Source of the DNA: Pelagibacteraceae bacterium AG-325-E13
GTDB lineage: Bacteria > Pseudomonadota > Alphaproteobacteria > Pelagibacterales > Pelagibacteraceae
NCBI GenBank assembly: GCA_003282965.1
Contig: QBYF01000001.1
Coordinates: 62,001-126,000, forward strand
Length of the DNA stretch: 64,000 nt
Direction of reading: 5' to 3'
Positions 46,806 to 55,424 of this stretch are shown piece after piece. The notes beneath the pieces are model-generated. The model searched no databases and had not been told where the DNA came from. It was given only the letters and a program-made list of their open reading frames with translations. Every line of letters begins with the position of its first letter. Position 1 is the first letter of the stretch. The position numbers and the translations under genes were made by a program.

Positions 46806-48139
46806 TAGAATTTTTCTTTACTTAGCCAATTAGTATCAAAATCAGAATTTATAAATTTTTTATGGTTCAGTATCTTTTTATGAAGATCTATAGTTGTAGT
46901 AATTCCCTCTAAAACAAACTCATCTAAAGATCTTAAGGTTCTTTGAATTGCTTCGGTCCTATTTCTTCCTTTACAAATGACTTTAGCTATTAAACTATCG
47001 TAATAGGGAGTAATTTTGCATCCTTGAAAAATAGACCCATCAACACGAGTTCTAAATCCAGAGGGTTGATGACATACATTAATTATTCCAGGGCTGGGTT
47101 GAAAATCTAAAGCTGGGTTTTCGGCATTAATTCTACATTCAATAGAATGGCCTCTAGGATCTATGTCATTTTGTTTCAAAGCTGTTTCACCAGTGAACGC
47201 TACCCACAATTGTTCTTTGACTATATCAATTCCTGTTTGCACTTCTGTAACTGGGTGTTCTACTTGAACTCTTGTATTCATTTCCAGAAAATAGAATTTT
47301 CCATTTTCATAAATAAACTCTACTGTTCCGGCTCCCTCATAACCTATCTGCTCAACCATCTTCACTGTTTTATTCAATAAATCTTTTCTTTGCTCATCAG
47401 TCAATACTGGACTAGGTGTTTCTTCAATTAATTTCTGATGTCTTCTTTGAACCGAGCAATCTCTTTCACCCAAATGCACTGTTTTATTTTTTCCGGAAAT
47501 AATTTGAACCTCGATATGTCTTGGATTTTGAAAATATTTTTCAATATATAATTCATCATTTCCAAAATATTTTTTTGCTTCATTTTTTGCTGCTAAAAAT
47601 AGATTTTCTAATTGATTTTCCTCATTAACAATTTTCATTCCTTTTCCTCCACCTCCACCCGCAGCTTTTATTAAAATTGGATATCCAATTTCTTTACATA
47701 TAGATTTTGCTTCAGATAATGATTTAACTCCACCCTCAGAGCCTTCAATGATTGGTAAACCATATTTTTTTGCTATTATTTTTGCTTGTATTTTATCTCC
47801 CATTTTTGAAATTAAATCTGCTTTAGGTCCTACAAATTTAATCCCATGTTTAGTAACTATTTCTGCAAATTTTGCATTTTCTGATAAAAAACCATAGCCA
47901 GGATGAATAGCTTCAGCTCCGGTTAAATCTACTGCTGACATAATTGAAGAAATGTTTAGATAACTATTTTGAGGTTGATGAGAACCTATGCAAACACTTT
48001 CATCTGCCAATCTTACATGCATAGCATCCGAGTCTACATCTGAATGAACAGCTACAGTAGCAATACCCCATTCTTTGCATGCTCTTATTACTCTAACAGC
48101 AATTTCACCTCTGTTAGCTATCAATACTTTTTTGAACAT
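46802..48139 (-). CDS. accC: acetyl-CoA carboxylase, biotin carboxylase subunit
   Basis: ATP-grasp enzyme (445 aa) carboxylating biotin on AccB as the first half-reaction of fatty-acid synthesis. The sequence shows FKKVLIANRGEIAVRVIRACKEWG, the ATP loop AAGGGGGKGMKIV, the active-site EMNTRVQVEHPVTE, and ARVIAEDP-like INAENPALDFQPSPG. It follows accB after 6 nt. The stop overlaps the convergent DUF2155 stop by 4 nt. Confidence 0.97.
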   Translation of the reverse strand: MFKKVLIANRGEIAVRVIRACKEWGIATVAVHSDVDSDAMHVRLADESVCIGSHQPQNSYLNISSIMSAVDLTGAEAIHPGYGFLSENAKFAEIVTKHGIKFVGPKADLISKMGDKIQAKIIAKKYGLPIIEGSEGGVKSLSEAKSICKEIGYPILIKAAGGGGGKGMKIVNEENQLENLFLAAKNEAKKYFGNDELYIEKYFQNPRHIEVQIISGKNKTVHLGERDCSVQRRHQKLIEETPSPVLTDEQRKDLLNKTVKMVEQIGYEGAGTVEFIYENGKFYFLEMNTRVQVEHPVTEVQTGIDIVKEQLWVAFTGETALKQNDIDPRGHSIECRINAENPALDFQPSPGIINVCHQPSGFRTRVDGSIFQGCKITPYYDSLIAKVICKGRNRTEAIQRTLRSLDEFVLEGITTTIDLHKKILNHKKFINSDFDTNWLSKEKFY

Positions 48140-48145
48140 TATATT

Positions 48146-48571
48146 TTATTTTAGAATAATTAATGGCTGTCCGAACTCAACTGGCTGACCATCATTTACT
48201 AGAATTTTTTTAACTACACCATCATTTGTAGAAGGAACATGATTCATTGTTTTCATAGCCTCCACAATCATTACTGTTTGACCTTTTTTTATTTTATCTC
48301 CAACCTCAATAAACTTTTTTGCACCAGGTTCTGGAGCTAAGTAGGCAGTTCCAATAATTGGAGATTTTACTCTTATACCATCTCCATCATTTGATTCATT
48401 TAAAACTGCTTTATTTGGAGACACTACTGATGCTGATTTGATTTGTTCTATCCCTTTAGAAGCCCTCGAAACTTTAATTCTTGTTTGGCCTTCTTGGTAA
48501 TCAAGTTCAGTTAAATTAAATTCTTTTAGATTATCTACAAGTTCTCTAATTAGTTTTTTGTCTATCTTCAT
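48146..48571 (-). CDS. accB: acetyl-CoA carboxylase biotin carboxyl carrier protein
   Basis: Biotinylated carrier (141 aa). The biotinyl domain contains VEAMKTMNHV with Lys107 as the biotin site, and starts at about residue 68 (VKSPIIGTAYLAPEPGAKKF). The N-terminal half has the usual helix and a flexible linker. The start overlaps aroQ by 4 nt, so the transcript runs aroQ-accB-accC. A biotin ligase is not in the window. Confidence 0.96.
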   Translation of the reverse strand: MKIDKKLIRELVDNLKEFNLTELDYQEGQTRIKVSRASKGIEQIKSASVVSPNKAVLNESNDGDGIRVKSPIIGTAYLAPEPGAKKFIEVGDKIKKGQTVMIVEAMKTMNHVPSTNDGVVKKILVNDGQPVEFGQPLIILK

Positions 48572-49005
48572 TTTTTCAAATAAGTTTTCATTGCTTGTAA
48601 AGCCATGATGTATCCATTAGTTCCAAAACCACAAAGAACACCAGTTGCTACTTTACTTATCATTGATTTATGCCTGAATTCTTCTCTGTTGTAAATATTA
48701 GTTATATGCAATTCAAATATGGGCACTGTGAGTACTTTTAATGCGTCATGAATAGCTACAGAAGTATGTGTATAACCTCCTGCATTTATAATTAAACCAT
48801 TAAATTCTTTTCTTGCTTCTTGAATCTTATTAACTAATTCTCCCTCTACATTTGATTGAAATAGAGTTAAATCTATATCATTCTTTTTAGCAAATTCTTT
48901 ACAGTTATTTTCAATGTCTTTTAATGTAATGGTGCCATATTTTTCTTTTTCTCTCTCACCTAAAAGGTTGAGGTTTGGACCGTTAAGAATTATAATTTTG
49001 CTCAT
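48568..49005 (-). CDS. aroQ: 3-dehydroquinate dehydratase, type II
   Basis: Shikimate-pathway enzyme (145 aa) of the small dodecameric type II class. IIILNGPNLNLLGEREKEKYG carries the catalytic Tyr and Arg region, with NAGGYTHTSVAIHDAL and ELHITNIYNREEFRHKSMIS following. It heads the aroQ-accB-accC transcript. Its start lies only 34 nt from the divergent thiS gene. Confidence 0.96.
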   Translation of the reverse strand: MSKIIILNGPNLNLLGEREKEKYGTITLKDIENNCKEFAKKNDIDLTLFQSNVEGELVNKIQEARKEFNGLIINAGGYTHTSVAIHDALKVLTVPIFELHITNIYNREEFRHKSMISKVATGVLCGFGTNGYIMALQAMKTYLKK

Positions 49006-49039
49006 CGTTGAATTTATAAGTTACCTAATTAACTCAATT

Positions 49040-49243
49040 ATGGCAAAAATACAATTAAATGGGAAAAAAATCTCAATAAAACCTAAAACAACTATTTTAG
49101 TGTTGTTAAAAAAATTTAAGCTTAACAATAAAAAAGTAGCTATAGAACATAATGGAATTATTGTACCCAAATCTAACTTTAAAAAAAAATATTTGAAAAA
49201 TAATGATAAATTAGAAGTAGTTCACTTTATTGGAGGAGGGTAG
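49040..49243 (+). CDS. thiS: sulfur carrier protein ThiS
   Basis: Ubiquitin-fold sulfur carrier (67 aa) for thiazole synthesis. [20 protein letters not shown] opens the fold, [13 protein letters not shown] is central, and the protein ends VHFIGGG; the terminal Gly would be thiocarboxylated after adenylation by ThiF. I use ATG 49040; an earlier in-frame start would run into aroQ and lacks family similarity. The three Gly codons also form the ribosome-binding site of thiG. No TPP riboswitch fits in the 34-nt upstream gap. Confidence 0.92.
   Translation: MAKIQLNGKKISIKPKTTILVLLKKFKLNNKKVAIEHNGIIVPKSNFKKKYLKNNDKLEVVHFIGGG
49232..49240 (+). promoter_or_regulatory. Shine-Dalgarno of thiG built from the ThiS Gly-Gly-Gly codons
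   Basis: GGAGGAGGG at 49232-49240 encodes most of the last three ThiS glycines and at the same time lies 4 nt before the TTG at 49245. This decides the thiG start: the TTG at 49230 would have no ribosome-binding site, whereas the one at 49245 has a very strong one. Confidence 0.6.
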
Positions 49244-49244
49244 A

Positions 49245-50018
49245 TTGAAGAAAGATGTTTTTATAGTCGCTAATAAAAAATTAAAGTCTAGATTAATTGT
49301 TGGAACTGGAAAATACAAAGATTTTAAAGAAACTGCTCTGGCCGTAAAAGAGTCTGGGGCAGATATGGTTACAGTTGCAGTAAGGCGAGTAAATATTCTT
49401 GATAAAAGAAAACCAATTCTAACCGACTATTTGAGTCCAAAGAAAATTACTTATTTACCTAATACAGCAGGATGTTTTAATTCTAAAGATGCTTTAAGAA
49501 CTTTAAGACTAGCTAGAGAAATGGGAGGTTGGAAATTAGTAAAACTTGAAGTTTTAGGTGATAAAAAAACTTTATACCCAAATATGATTGAAACACTTAA
49601 ATCAACAAAAGTTCTAGTTAAAGAAGGATTTAAGGTGATGGTTTATTGTACCGACGATCCCTTATTAGCAAAAAAATTAGAAGATAGTGGTGCTTCAGCG
49701 ATAATGCCTTTAGCATCCCCAATAGGCTCAGGATTAGGTATACAAAATAAAGTTAATATTTCATTAATAATCAAACAATCTAAAGTTCCCGTGATAGTAG
49801 ATGCTGGTATAGGAACTGCATCTGATGCTACCATTGCAATGGAGATGGGTTGTGATGGTGTATTAATTAATAGCGCTATTGCAAATGCAAAAAACCCAAT
49901 CAGAATGGCTAGAGCTTTTAAAAATGCAGTTATTTCTGGAAGAGATTCTTACTTGTCAGGACGAATGAAAAAAAATTTTTTTGCTTCTCCAAGTTCACCA
50001 AGACGTGGTTTAATTTAG
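49245..50018 (+). CDS. thiG: thiazole synthase ThiG
   Basis: Forms the thiazole ring of thiamine from deoxyxylulose 5-phosphate, dehydroglycine and the ThiS thiocarboxylate (257 aa). The barrel shows [23 protein letters not shown], the Schiff-base Lys segment [28 protein letters not shown] and [32 protein letters not shown] choose the TTG at 49245 because of the Shine-Dalgarno formed by the ThiS tail. Other thi genes are not in the window. Its stop overlaps the convergent RNase E/G stop by 4 nt. Confidence 0.95.
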   Translation: MKKDVFIVANKKLKSRLIVGTGKYKDFKETALAVKESGADMVTVAVRRVNILDKRKPILTDYLSPKKITYLPNTAGCFNSKDALRTLRLAREMGGWKLVKLEVLGDKKTLYPNMIETLKSTKVLVKEGFKVMVYCTDDPLLAKKLEDSGASAIMPLASPIGSGLGIQNKVNISLIIKQSKVPVIVDAGIGTASDATIAMEMGCDGVLINSAIANAKNPIRMARAFKNAVISGRDSYLSGRMKKNFFASPSSPRRGLI

Positions 50019-51832
50019 GCTCTTCTCTTTCTTCTAACCCAGAGTGTTCTTGGACTCTTTATCTTCTTTTTCACAATTTTACTTTTTTTTATTTTTTTAA
50101 GATCAATTTTATTAGTAACTTTAGTTTTTTTTACTTTTTTATCTTCTAACACATCCTTAATTTCTGCGGACGCATCAATGTATTTTACCGTATCTATAAT
50201 TTTTTTTGATTTATTTAAAAGTTCAATTTTATACTCTGGTATGATCAATCTATTATCAGCTATAAAATTAATTTGAAAAGAATATTTTTTTTCAAAATAT
50301 TCAATTTCTTTTGACAATTTATTTTCAATATAGAGTTTTGCTTTTTCAGGAATATAAGCTTTTGTAATTTTTACTTTATTTATAAAAGCAAGCAGTTCGA
50401 TCTTTTTAATAATTTTTTGGGCATATGAGTCTAAAGAAAGAACTGTTTCCCAACTTATTGAACCTTGTCTTAGTCTTTGTCTCGTCATTTCAAGTAAACC
50501 GAAGTTGCTAATTTTACCAACTTGAATTCGAGCTCTATCTTTTCTTATACTTTCTCTCATCTTTTTTTCTACATTTCTTCTGTTATAAAAATTAACCATG
50601 TCTATAAAATCTATAACTATTAACCCAGACAAATCTCTAATTTTAATTTGCCGAGCTATTTCCTCAGCTGCTTCAAGATTTGTATTTAAGGCAGTTTTTT
50701 CTATATTAATTTGTTTAGTTGATTGTCCAGAGTTTATATCTATCGCCACCAGCGCTTCAGTTGGATTAATTACTAAATAACCGCCAGATTTTAGTTTAAC
50801 AGTGGATTCAAAAATATTGTTTAATTCTTTTTCTATATTTGCCTCGTGAAAGAGTGGAATTTTACCTCTGTATTTTTTTATATTCTTTACGTTTTTAGGC
50901 ATTAGCTCTTTCATAAACTTTTTTGCTTTTTGATAAGCATCGTTACCATGGATATACACATTTTTTGTTTCGTTATCGTAGGTATCTCGAAGAGTTCTTT
51001 TAATAATATCACCTTCTTCATAAACCAAAGATGGTGCGTTAGAATTTAAAGCTTTATCTCCGATTTCCTCCCAAGTTTTTAGTGTATTTTTAAAATCCTT
51101 TTCTATTTCATTTTTTGTTTTATTGGCACCAGCAGTTCTCACTATAACCCCCATGCTTTTTGGGATTTCAATTTCATTTAAGATGGATCTAATTTTTTGC
51201 CTATCTCCAGAATTAAAAATTTTTCTAGATATACCTCCCCCTTTAGCAGTATTCGGCATTAAAACCATGTATTTACCTGCTAGAGAAATAAAGGTTGTTA
51301 AGGCAGCTCCTTTTTGACCTCTCTCTTCTTTAATAACTTGAATTAATATTACCTGACCTGGTTTTATTACTTCTTGAATTCTATATCTTTTTAAACCGTA
51401 TGAAGTCTTCAATTCTTCTCTGTACTCTTTTTTTACATCCTCATCAGATTTAATAGAATTTTTCTCCTCCATCTTTTCATTTGTAGAATCTATTTTTTTG
51501 TCATTAGAAAGATCTTCGACATTTTTATTTTTAAGATTTTCTCTTATTTTTTCTTCTGCATCTTTTATCTTTTCTTTATCCTCAAGTGGTATTTGATAAT
51601 AGTCAGACTGAATGTCGTTGAAGGCTAAAAAACCATGCTTTATTCTGCCGAAATTTATGAAAGCGGCCTGCAAAGAAGGCTCTACCCTACTTACAGTTCC
51701 AAGATAAATATTGTTTTTGAAGTTTAGCTTGTTTTTATCTTCAAATTCATATTCCTCAATTGAGGAGTTAGACTTAAGAACAATACGAGTTTCACTCGGA
51801 TGCGAAGCATCAATATATAAATTTTTTTCCAT
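50015..51832 (-). CDS. rne: ribonuclease E/G family endoribonuclease, cysteine-free
   Basis: Endonuclease (605 aa) for mRNA decay and rRNA/tRNA processing. The N-terminal S1 domain ([30 protein letters not shown]) is split by a charged insertion of about 80 residues. Catalytic acidic residues lie in [12 protein letters not shown] and LIVIDFIDM. After MTRQRLRQ the usual CPxCxGxG zinc-link is missing, and the whole protein contains no cysteine. The C-terminus is a short lysine-rich tail rather than the long degradosome scaffold. It is intermediate between RNase E and G; I use rne with caution. The 154-nt gap to mrcA supplies both promoters. Confidence 0.88.
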   Translation of the reverse strand: MEKNLYIDASHPSETRIVLKSNSSIEEYEFEDKNKLNFKNNIYLGTVSRVEPSLQAAFINFGRIKHGFLAFNDIQSDYYQIPLEDKEKIKDAEEKIRENLKNKNVEDLSNDKKIDSTNEKMEEKNSIKSDEDVKKEYREELKTSYGLKRYRIQEVIKPGQVILIQVIKEERGQKGAALTTFISLAGKYMVLMPNTAKGGGISRKIFNSGDRQKIRSILNEIEIPKSMGVIVRTAGANKTKNEIEKDFKNTLKTWEEIGDKALNSNAPSLVYEEGDIIKRTLRDTYDNETKNVYIHGNDAYQKAKKFMKELMPKNVKNIKKYRGKIPLFHEANIEKELNNIFESTVKLKSGGYLVINPTEALVAIDINSGQSTKQINIEKTALNTNLEAAEEIARQIKIRDLSGLIVIDFIDMVNFYNRRNVEKKMRESIRKDRARIQVGKISNFGLLEMTRQRLRQGSISWETVLSLDSYAQKIIKKIELLAFINKVKITKAYIPEKAKLYIENKLSKEIEYFEKKYSFQINFIADNRLIIPEYKIELLNKSKKIIDTVKYIDASAEIKDVLEDKKVKKTKVTNKIDLKKIKKSKIVKKKIKSPRTLWVRRKRRA

Positions 51833-51914
51833 TCTAATTGGATTCCTTTTAATCTGTTGAAATTTGTAATTCTGATTTTTAACATAGTGATATATTATAC
51901 AATTTTTTCATTAA

Positions 51915-51946
51915 TTGCACTTATTATAATATAATAAGATTATAAT
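51915..51946 (+). promoter_or_regulatory. AT-rich promoter-like region before mrcA with a small palindrome
   Basis: TTGCAC (51915-51920) precedes the inverted repeat TTATTAT/ATAATAA (51921-51937) and a consensus TATAAT at 51941-51946. The TTGCAC-TATAAT spacing is 20 bp; using GATTAT (51938-51943) gives 17. Either would start transcription roughly 35 nt before the mrcA ATG. The rest of the 154-nt gap is featureless AT-rich DNA, with another TATAAT on the minus strand toward the RNase E gene. Confidence 0.3.
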
Positions 51947-51986
51947 GCCCTAAGATAGCCAAATTTTATTCATTAATCTATTACAA

Positions 51987-54335
51987 ATGTTCAAATTTTT
52001 AAATTTTTCAATTAAATTTTTTATCATATTTTCTATAACTTGTTTGTTATTTACTCTCTCAACATTATGGTATTTTTCTATAGGGCTTCCGGATTATAAA
52101 AAGCTATCTAATTATCAACCTCCAATTTCAAGCAGAGTCTACTCCGATGACGGGAGGCTTATTGCTGAGTATGCTTTAGAAAAACGATTATTTATTCCCT
52201 ATGAATCCATTCCTAAAAAAGTAGTTAATTCTTTTTTATCAGCAGAGGATAAAAATTTCTTTAATCATCCTGGTGTAGATGCAAAAGGAATACTTAGAGC
52301 TTTCATTAAAAACTTAAAGAATATAAATGAAGATAAAAGACTAGAAGGAGCTTCCACCATAACCCAACAAGTGGCTAAAAATTTTTTACTAACAAACGAG
52401 GTTTCTTTAAATAGAAAAATTAAAGAAGCTATATTAGCATTTAGAATAGAAAGAGCGTATTCAAAAGAAAGGATTCTAGAATTATATTTAAACCAAATTT
52501 ATCTAGGTCAAGGAACTTACGGAATAGCAGCAGCAAGTTTAGAATATTTTGATAAATCTGTGAAAGATTTGAATTATACAGAAGCGGCCTTGTTAGCAGC
52601 TCTGCCTAAAGCTCCTAGTAAATATGATCCTTTTAGATATCCAGATATTGCAAAATTTAGAAGAAATTTAGTAATCCAAAATTTAGAGGATAATGATTAC
52701 ATTTCTAAGGAACAACTTAAAAAGTTTAAAGAATCTAAAATTATCTTAAAAAGAAGAAAAATAGAAATTCTTAATGAAGCAAACTCCTACACAGAAGAAG
52801 TTAGAAGATCAATAAAAGAAAAATATGGATTCAAAAAACTTTATTCCGAAGGATTATCTATTCGCACACCTTTAAATGTAAAATATCAGATACAGGCAAT
52901 CAAATCTTTAAGAAAAGGAATAGAGGCTTATGATAAGCGCCATGGCTGGAGAGGACCAATTACAAATAAAGTTAAAAATTCAAATTGGTTAACAATCGTT
53001 AAAAATATAAAAATAGACCCAACTTTAAATTGGAACAAAGCTGAGATTTTAACAATTAGTGAGAATGGAATAGATTTTAAAATTCTTAAAGGTTTGAAAG
53101 GAACAATTCCTTTAAAAAATCTTAAATGGGCAATTTCTAAAGATAAGAATATTTTTAATAGATTTAAAGTTGGTGATATTATTTTTGTAAAAAAAGAAAA
53201 TAATATTTGGGATTTAAAACAATACCCGAAAGTAAATGGAGGGATAGTAGTTATAGATCCCTATACGGGAAATGTTAAAGCTTTAGTTGGGGGATTTAAT
53301 TTTAAATCTAGTGAATTTAATAGAGTTACTCAAGCCAAAAGACAACCAGGGTCGGCATTTAAACCTATTGTATACGCTGCTGCACTAGAGAATGGATATT
53401 CACCTAATTCAATCGTGTTAGACGCACCTTTTGTAGAAAGTCAAGGTGTTGGCTTAAAAGATTGGAAGCCTGAAAATTATGGAAAAAAGTTTTATGGTCC
53501 TTCTACATTTAGAAAGGGCATTGAATTCTCTAGAAATTTAATGACAGTTAGAATTGCGAAACAATTAGGCTTAGATAAAATTTTAGACCTATCAAACAAA
53601 CTAGAAATTTATGAGGATATTCCTGAATTACTGTCTGTTTCACTTGGGGCAGCAGAAACTTCTTTATTAAACCTTACATCAGCTTATGCCTCCTTTGTTA
53701 ATGGAGGAAAAAAAGTTCAACCAAATTTAATTAATAGAATTCAAGATAGAAGAGGCAAAACAATTTACAAATTAGAAAATAGACAGTGCATGGGTTGTGA
53801 TAAATTTTTAAACGACTCTGAAATTTATCCAACAATAGAACATCAAAATGAGAGAGTTTTTAGCGAAGAAACAGCTTATCAAATGACTTCAATTTTAGAA
53901 GGCGCAATAAAACGAGGGACAGGTAAAAAGTTGAGAGATTTAAATGTCCCTTTGGCAGGAAAAACAGGAACAACAAATAAAAATTATGATGCCTGGTTTA
54001 TAGGCTTTTCCTCAAATCTTGTTATCGGTGTCTACGTCGGATTTGATAGCCCTGAAACTCTGGGCAGATATGAAACAGGTTCTAAAGCGGCTTTACCAAT
54101 TTTTAAAGAATTTGTTAAGAATTCTCTTTTTAAAAAAGATTTTAAGGAATTCAAAATACCAGACGGAATTTATTTAACATCATTAGATTATGATACCGGT
54201 TTAAAGGCATCATTAGGTGAAAAAAATACAATTATTGAAGCTTTAAAAGGCAAAGATATTAACAATATTAATAATAACAAATTAATTTCAATAAGCAATT
54301 ATGATAAACTTGTAAAATATAGACAATTTTACTAA
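51987..54335 (+). CDS. mrcA: penicillin-binding protein 1A
   Basis: Bifunctional peptidoglycan synthase (782 aa). An N-terminal signal anchor (about residues 8-30) leads into the GT51 glycosyltransferase with SAEDKNFFNHPGVDAKGI and EGASTITQQVAKNF. A middle OB-like domain follows, then the transpeptidase with SxxK in RQPGSAFKPIVY, SRN in FSRNLMTV, and KTG in AGKTGTTNKNYDAWFIG. It is the only cell-wall polymerase seen here. Its stop TAA shares a base with the prfB ATG (TAATG), so PBP1A and release factor 2 are coupled. Confidence 0.96.
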   Translation: MFKFLNFSIKFFIIFSITCLLFTLSTLWYFSIGLPDYKKLSNYQPPISSRVYSDDGRLIAEYALEKRLFIPYESIPKKVVNSFLSAEDKNFFNHPGVDAKGILRAFIKNLKNINEDKRLEGASTITQQVAKNFLLTNEVSLNRKIKEAILAFRIERAYSKERILELYLNQIYLGQGTYGIAAASLEYFDKSVKDLNYTEAALLAALPKAPSKYDPFRYPDIAKFRRNLVIQNLEDNDYISKEQLKKFKESKIILKRRKIEILNEANSYTEEVRRSIKEKYGFKKLYSEGLSIRTPLNVKYQIQAIKSLRKGIEAYDKRHGWRGPITNKVKNSNWLTIVKNIKIDPTLNWNKAEILTISENGIDFKILKGLKGTIPLKNLKWAISKDKNIFNRFKVGDIIFVKKENNIWDLKQYPKVNGGIVVIDPYTGNVKALVGGFNFKSSEFNRVTQAKRQPGSAFKPIVYAAALENGYSPNSIVLDAPFVESQGVGLKDWKPENYGKKFYGPSTFRKGIEFSRNLMTVRIAKQLGLDKILDLSNKLEIYEDIPELLSVSLGAAETSLLNLTSAYASFVNGGKKVQPNLINRIQDRRGKTIYKLENRQCMGCDKFLNDSEIYPTIEHQNERVFSEETAYQMTSILEGAIKRGTGKKLRDLNVPLAGKTGTTNKNYDAWFIGFSSNLVIGVYVGFDSPETLGRYETGSKAALPIFKEFVKNSLFKKDFKEFKIPDGIYLTSLDYDTGLKASLGEKNTIIEALKGKDINNINNNKLISISNYDKLVKYRQFY

Positions 54336-55424
54336 TGCAAAATTTTGAAAATAAATTAATAAAAGTTGAAAAAACTCTGAACAACATCAGGGGGTATCTT
54401 TGAAACTAATAATATTAGCGTAAAGTTACAAGAAATAGAAAAAACACTTTTAGATCAAAATTTTTGGAAAGATAAAGCAAAGGTAAAAAAAACAGTCAAA
54501 GAAAAAAAGATCTACGAAGATATTTCAAATTCTTACAAATCTGCTTTCCAAGAAATCAATAACTTAAAAGATTTATATAATTTAGCATCAGAAGAGAAAA
54601 ATGACGAAATTTTATTGGACTGTGATAATAAAATTAATCAATTACTAAGAGCCTGTAAAAAAATTGAAATTAGTTGTTTTCTCTCAGGAGAAAACGATGA
54701 TTTTAATATTTATCTTGAAATTCATGCGGGTGCAGGTGGAACAGAAAGCCAAGATTGGGCTGATATGTTGAGAAGAATGTATTTGAAATGGTTTGATAAA
54801 AAAAAATTTAAATATCAAATCATTAGCGAACACAAAGGAGATGAGGCAGGAATAAAATCCTCAACTTTAAAAGTAGATGGTGACTACCTCTATGGATTGA
54901 TGAAAGCAGAATCCGGCGTTCATCGATTAGTAAGAATATCTCCTTTTGATAGTGGAGCTCGTCGACATACTAGTTTTGCAAGTGTTTGGGTATACCCTGC
55001 AGTTGATGATAATATAGATATTAAGATTGATGAAAAAGATTTAAGAATTGATACTTATAGATCGAGCGGCGCGGGAGGACAGCATGTAAATACAACAGAT
55101 AGCGCAGTAAGAATAACTCACTTACCTTCAAAAATAGTTGTGCAGTGTCAAAATGAAAGATCTCAACATAAAAATAAAGAAACTTGTTATAAAATGCTTA
55201 AAGCGAGACTTTATGAGCATGAAATGCAAAAAAGAGAGAAAGAAAATCAAAAAGAGTTAAGTTTTAAAACAGATATTGGATGGGGTCATCAAATAAGATC
55301 TTATGTTTTACAACCATATCAACTTGTAAAAGATCTAAGAAATAAAATTGAAAATACTAATCCTAAAGATGTCTTAGATGGGAATATTGATCAATTCATT
55401 GAAGCAGGAATAATAAATAAATAA
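54335..55424 (+). CDS. prfB: peptide chain release factor 2 (programmed +1 frameshift)
   Basis: RF2 recognises UGA/UAA stops (362 aa after frameshift). Translation from ATG 54335 reaches CTT TGA (TGA 54401-54403) after 22 codons; a +1 shift that skips T54401 joins LETNNISVKLQEIEKTLLDQNFW and stays open to 55424. The downstream part alone looks like a separate gene from 54615, but that start is internal. Stop-codon motif SPF is in VRISPFDSGARR, and the peptidyl-hydrolysis GGQ in GAGGQHVNTTDSAVRITH. It is not a pseudogene, because the break is the known autoregulatory shift. Confidence 0.96.
54389..54403 (+). promoter_or_regulatory. prfB programmed frameshift signal
   Basis: AGGGGGTATCTTTGA (54389-54403) has the conserved layout: an internal Shine-Dalgarno-like AGGGGG three nucleotides before a CTT slippery codon, followed by in-frame UGA. 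When RF2 is scarce the ribosome slips forward one base and makes full RF2. The sequence is nearly identical to that of E. coli prfB. Confidence 0.93.

Noticed and set aside
51921-51937. TTATTAT-AAT-ATAATAA palindrome as a regulator operator
   Set aside because: Short A/T-only palindromes are expected often at this composition. Without a second copy or a known motif it is better treated as part of a promoter region.
54335-54615. prfB as a pseudogene or as a gene starting at 54615
   Set aside because: The in-frame TGA is the conserved programmed frameshift stop, and the +1 frame gives normal RF2 sequence up to 55424.
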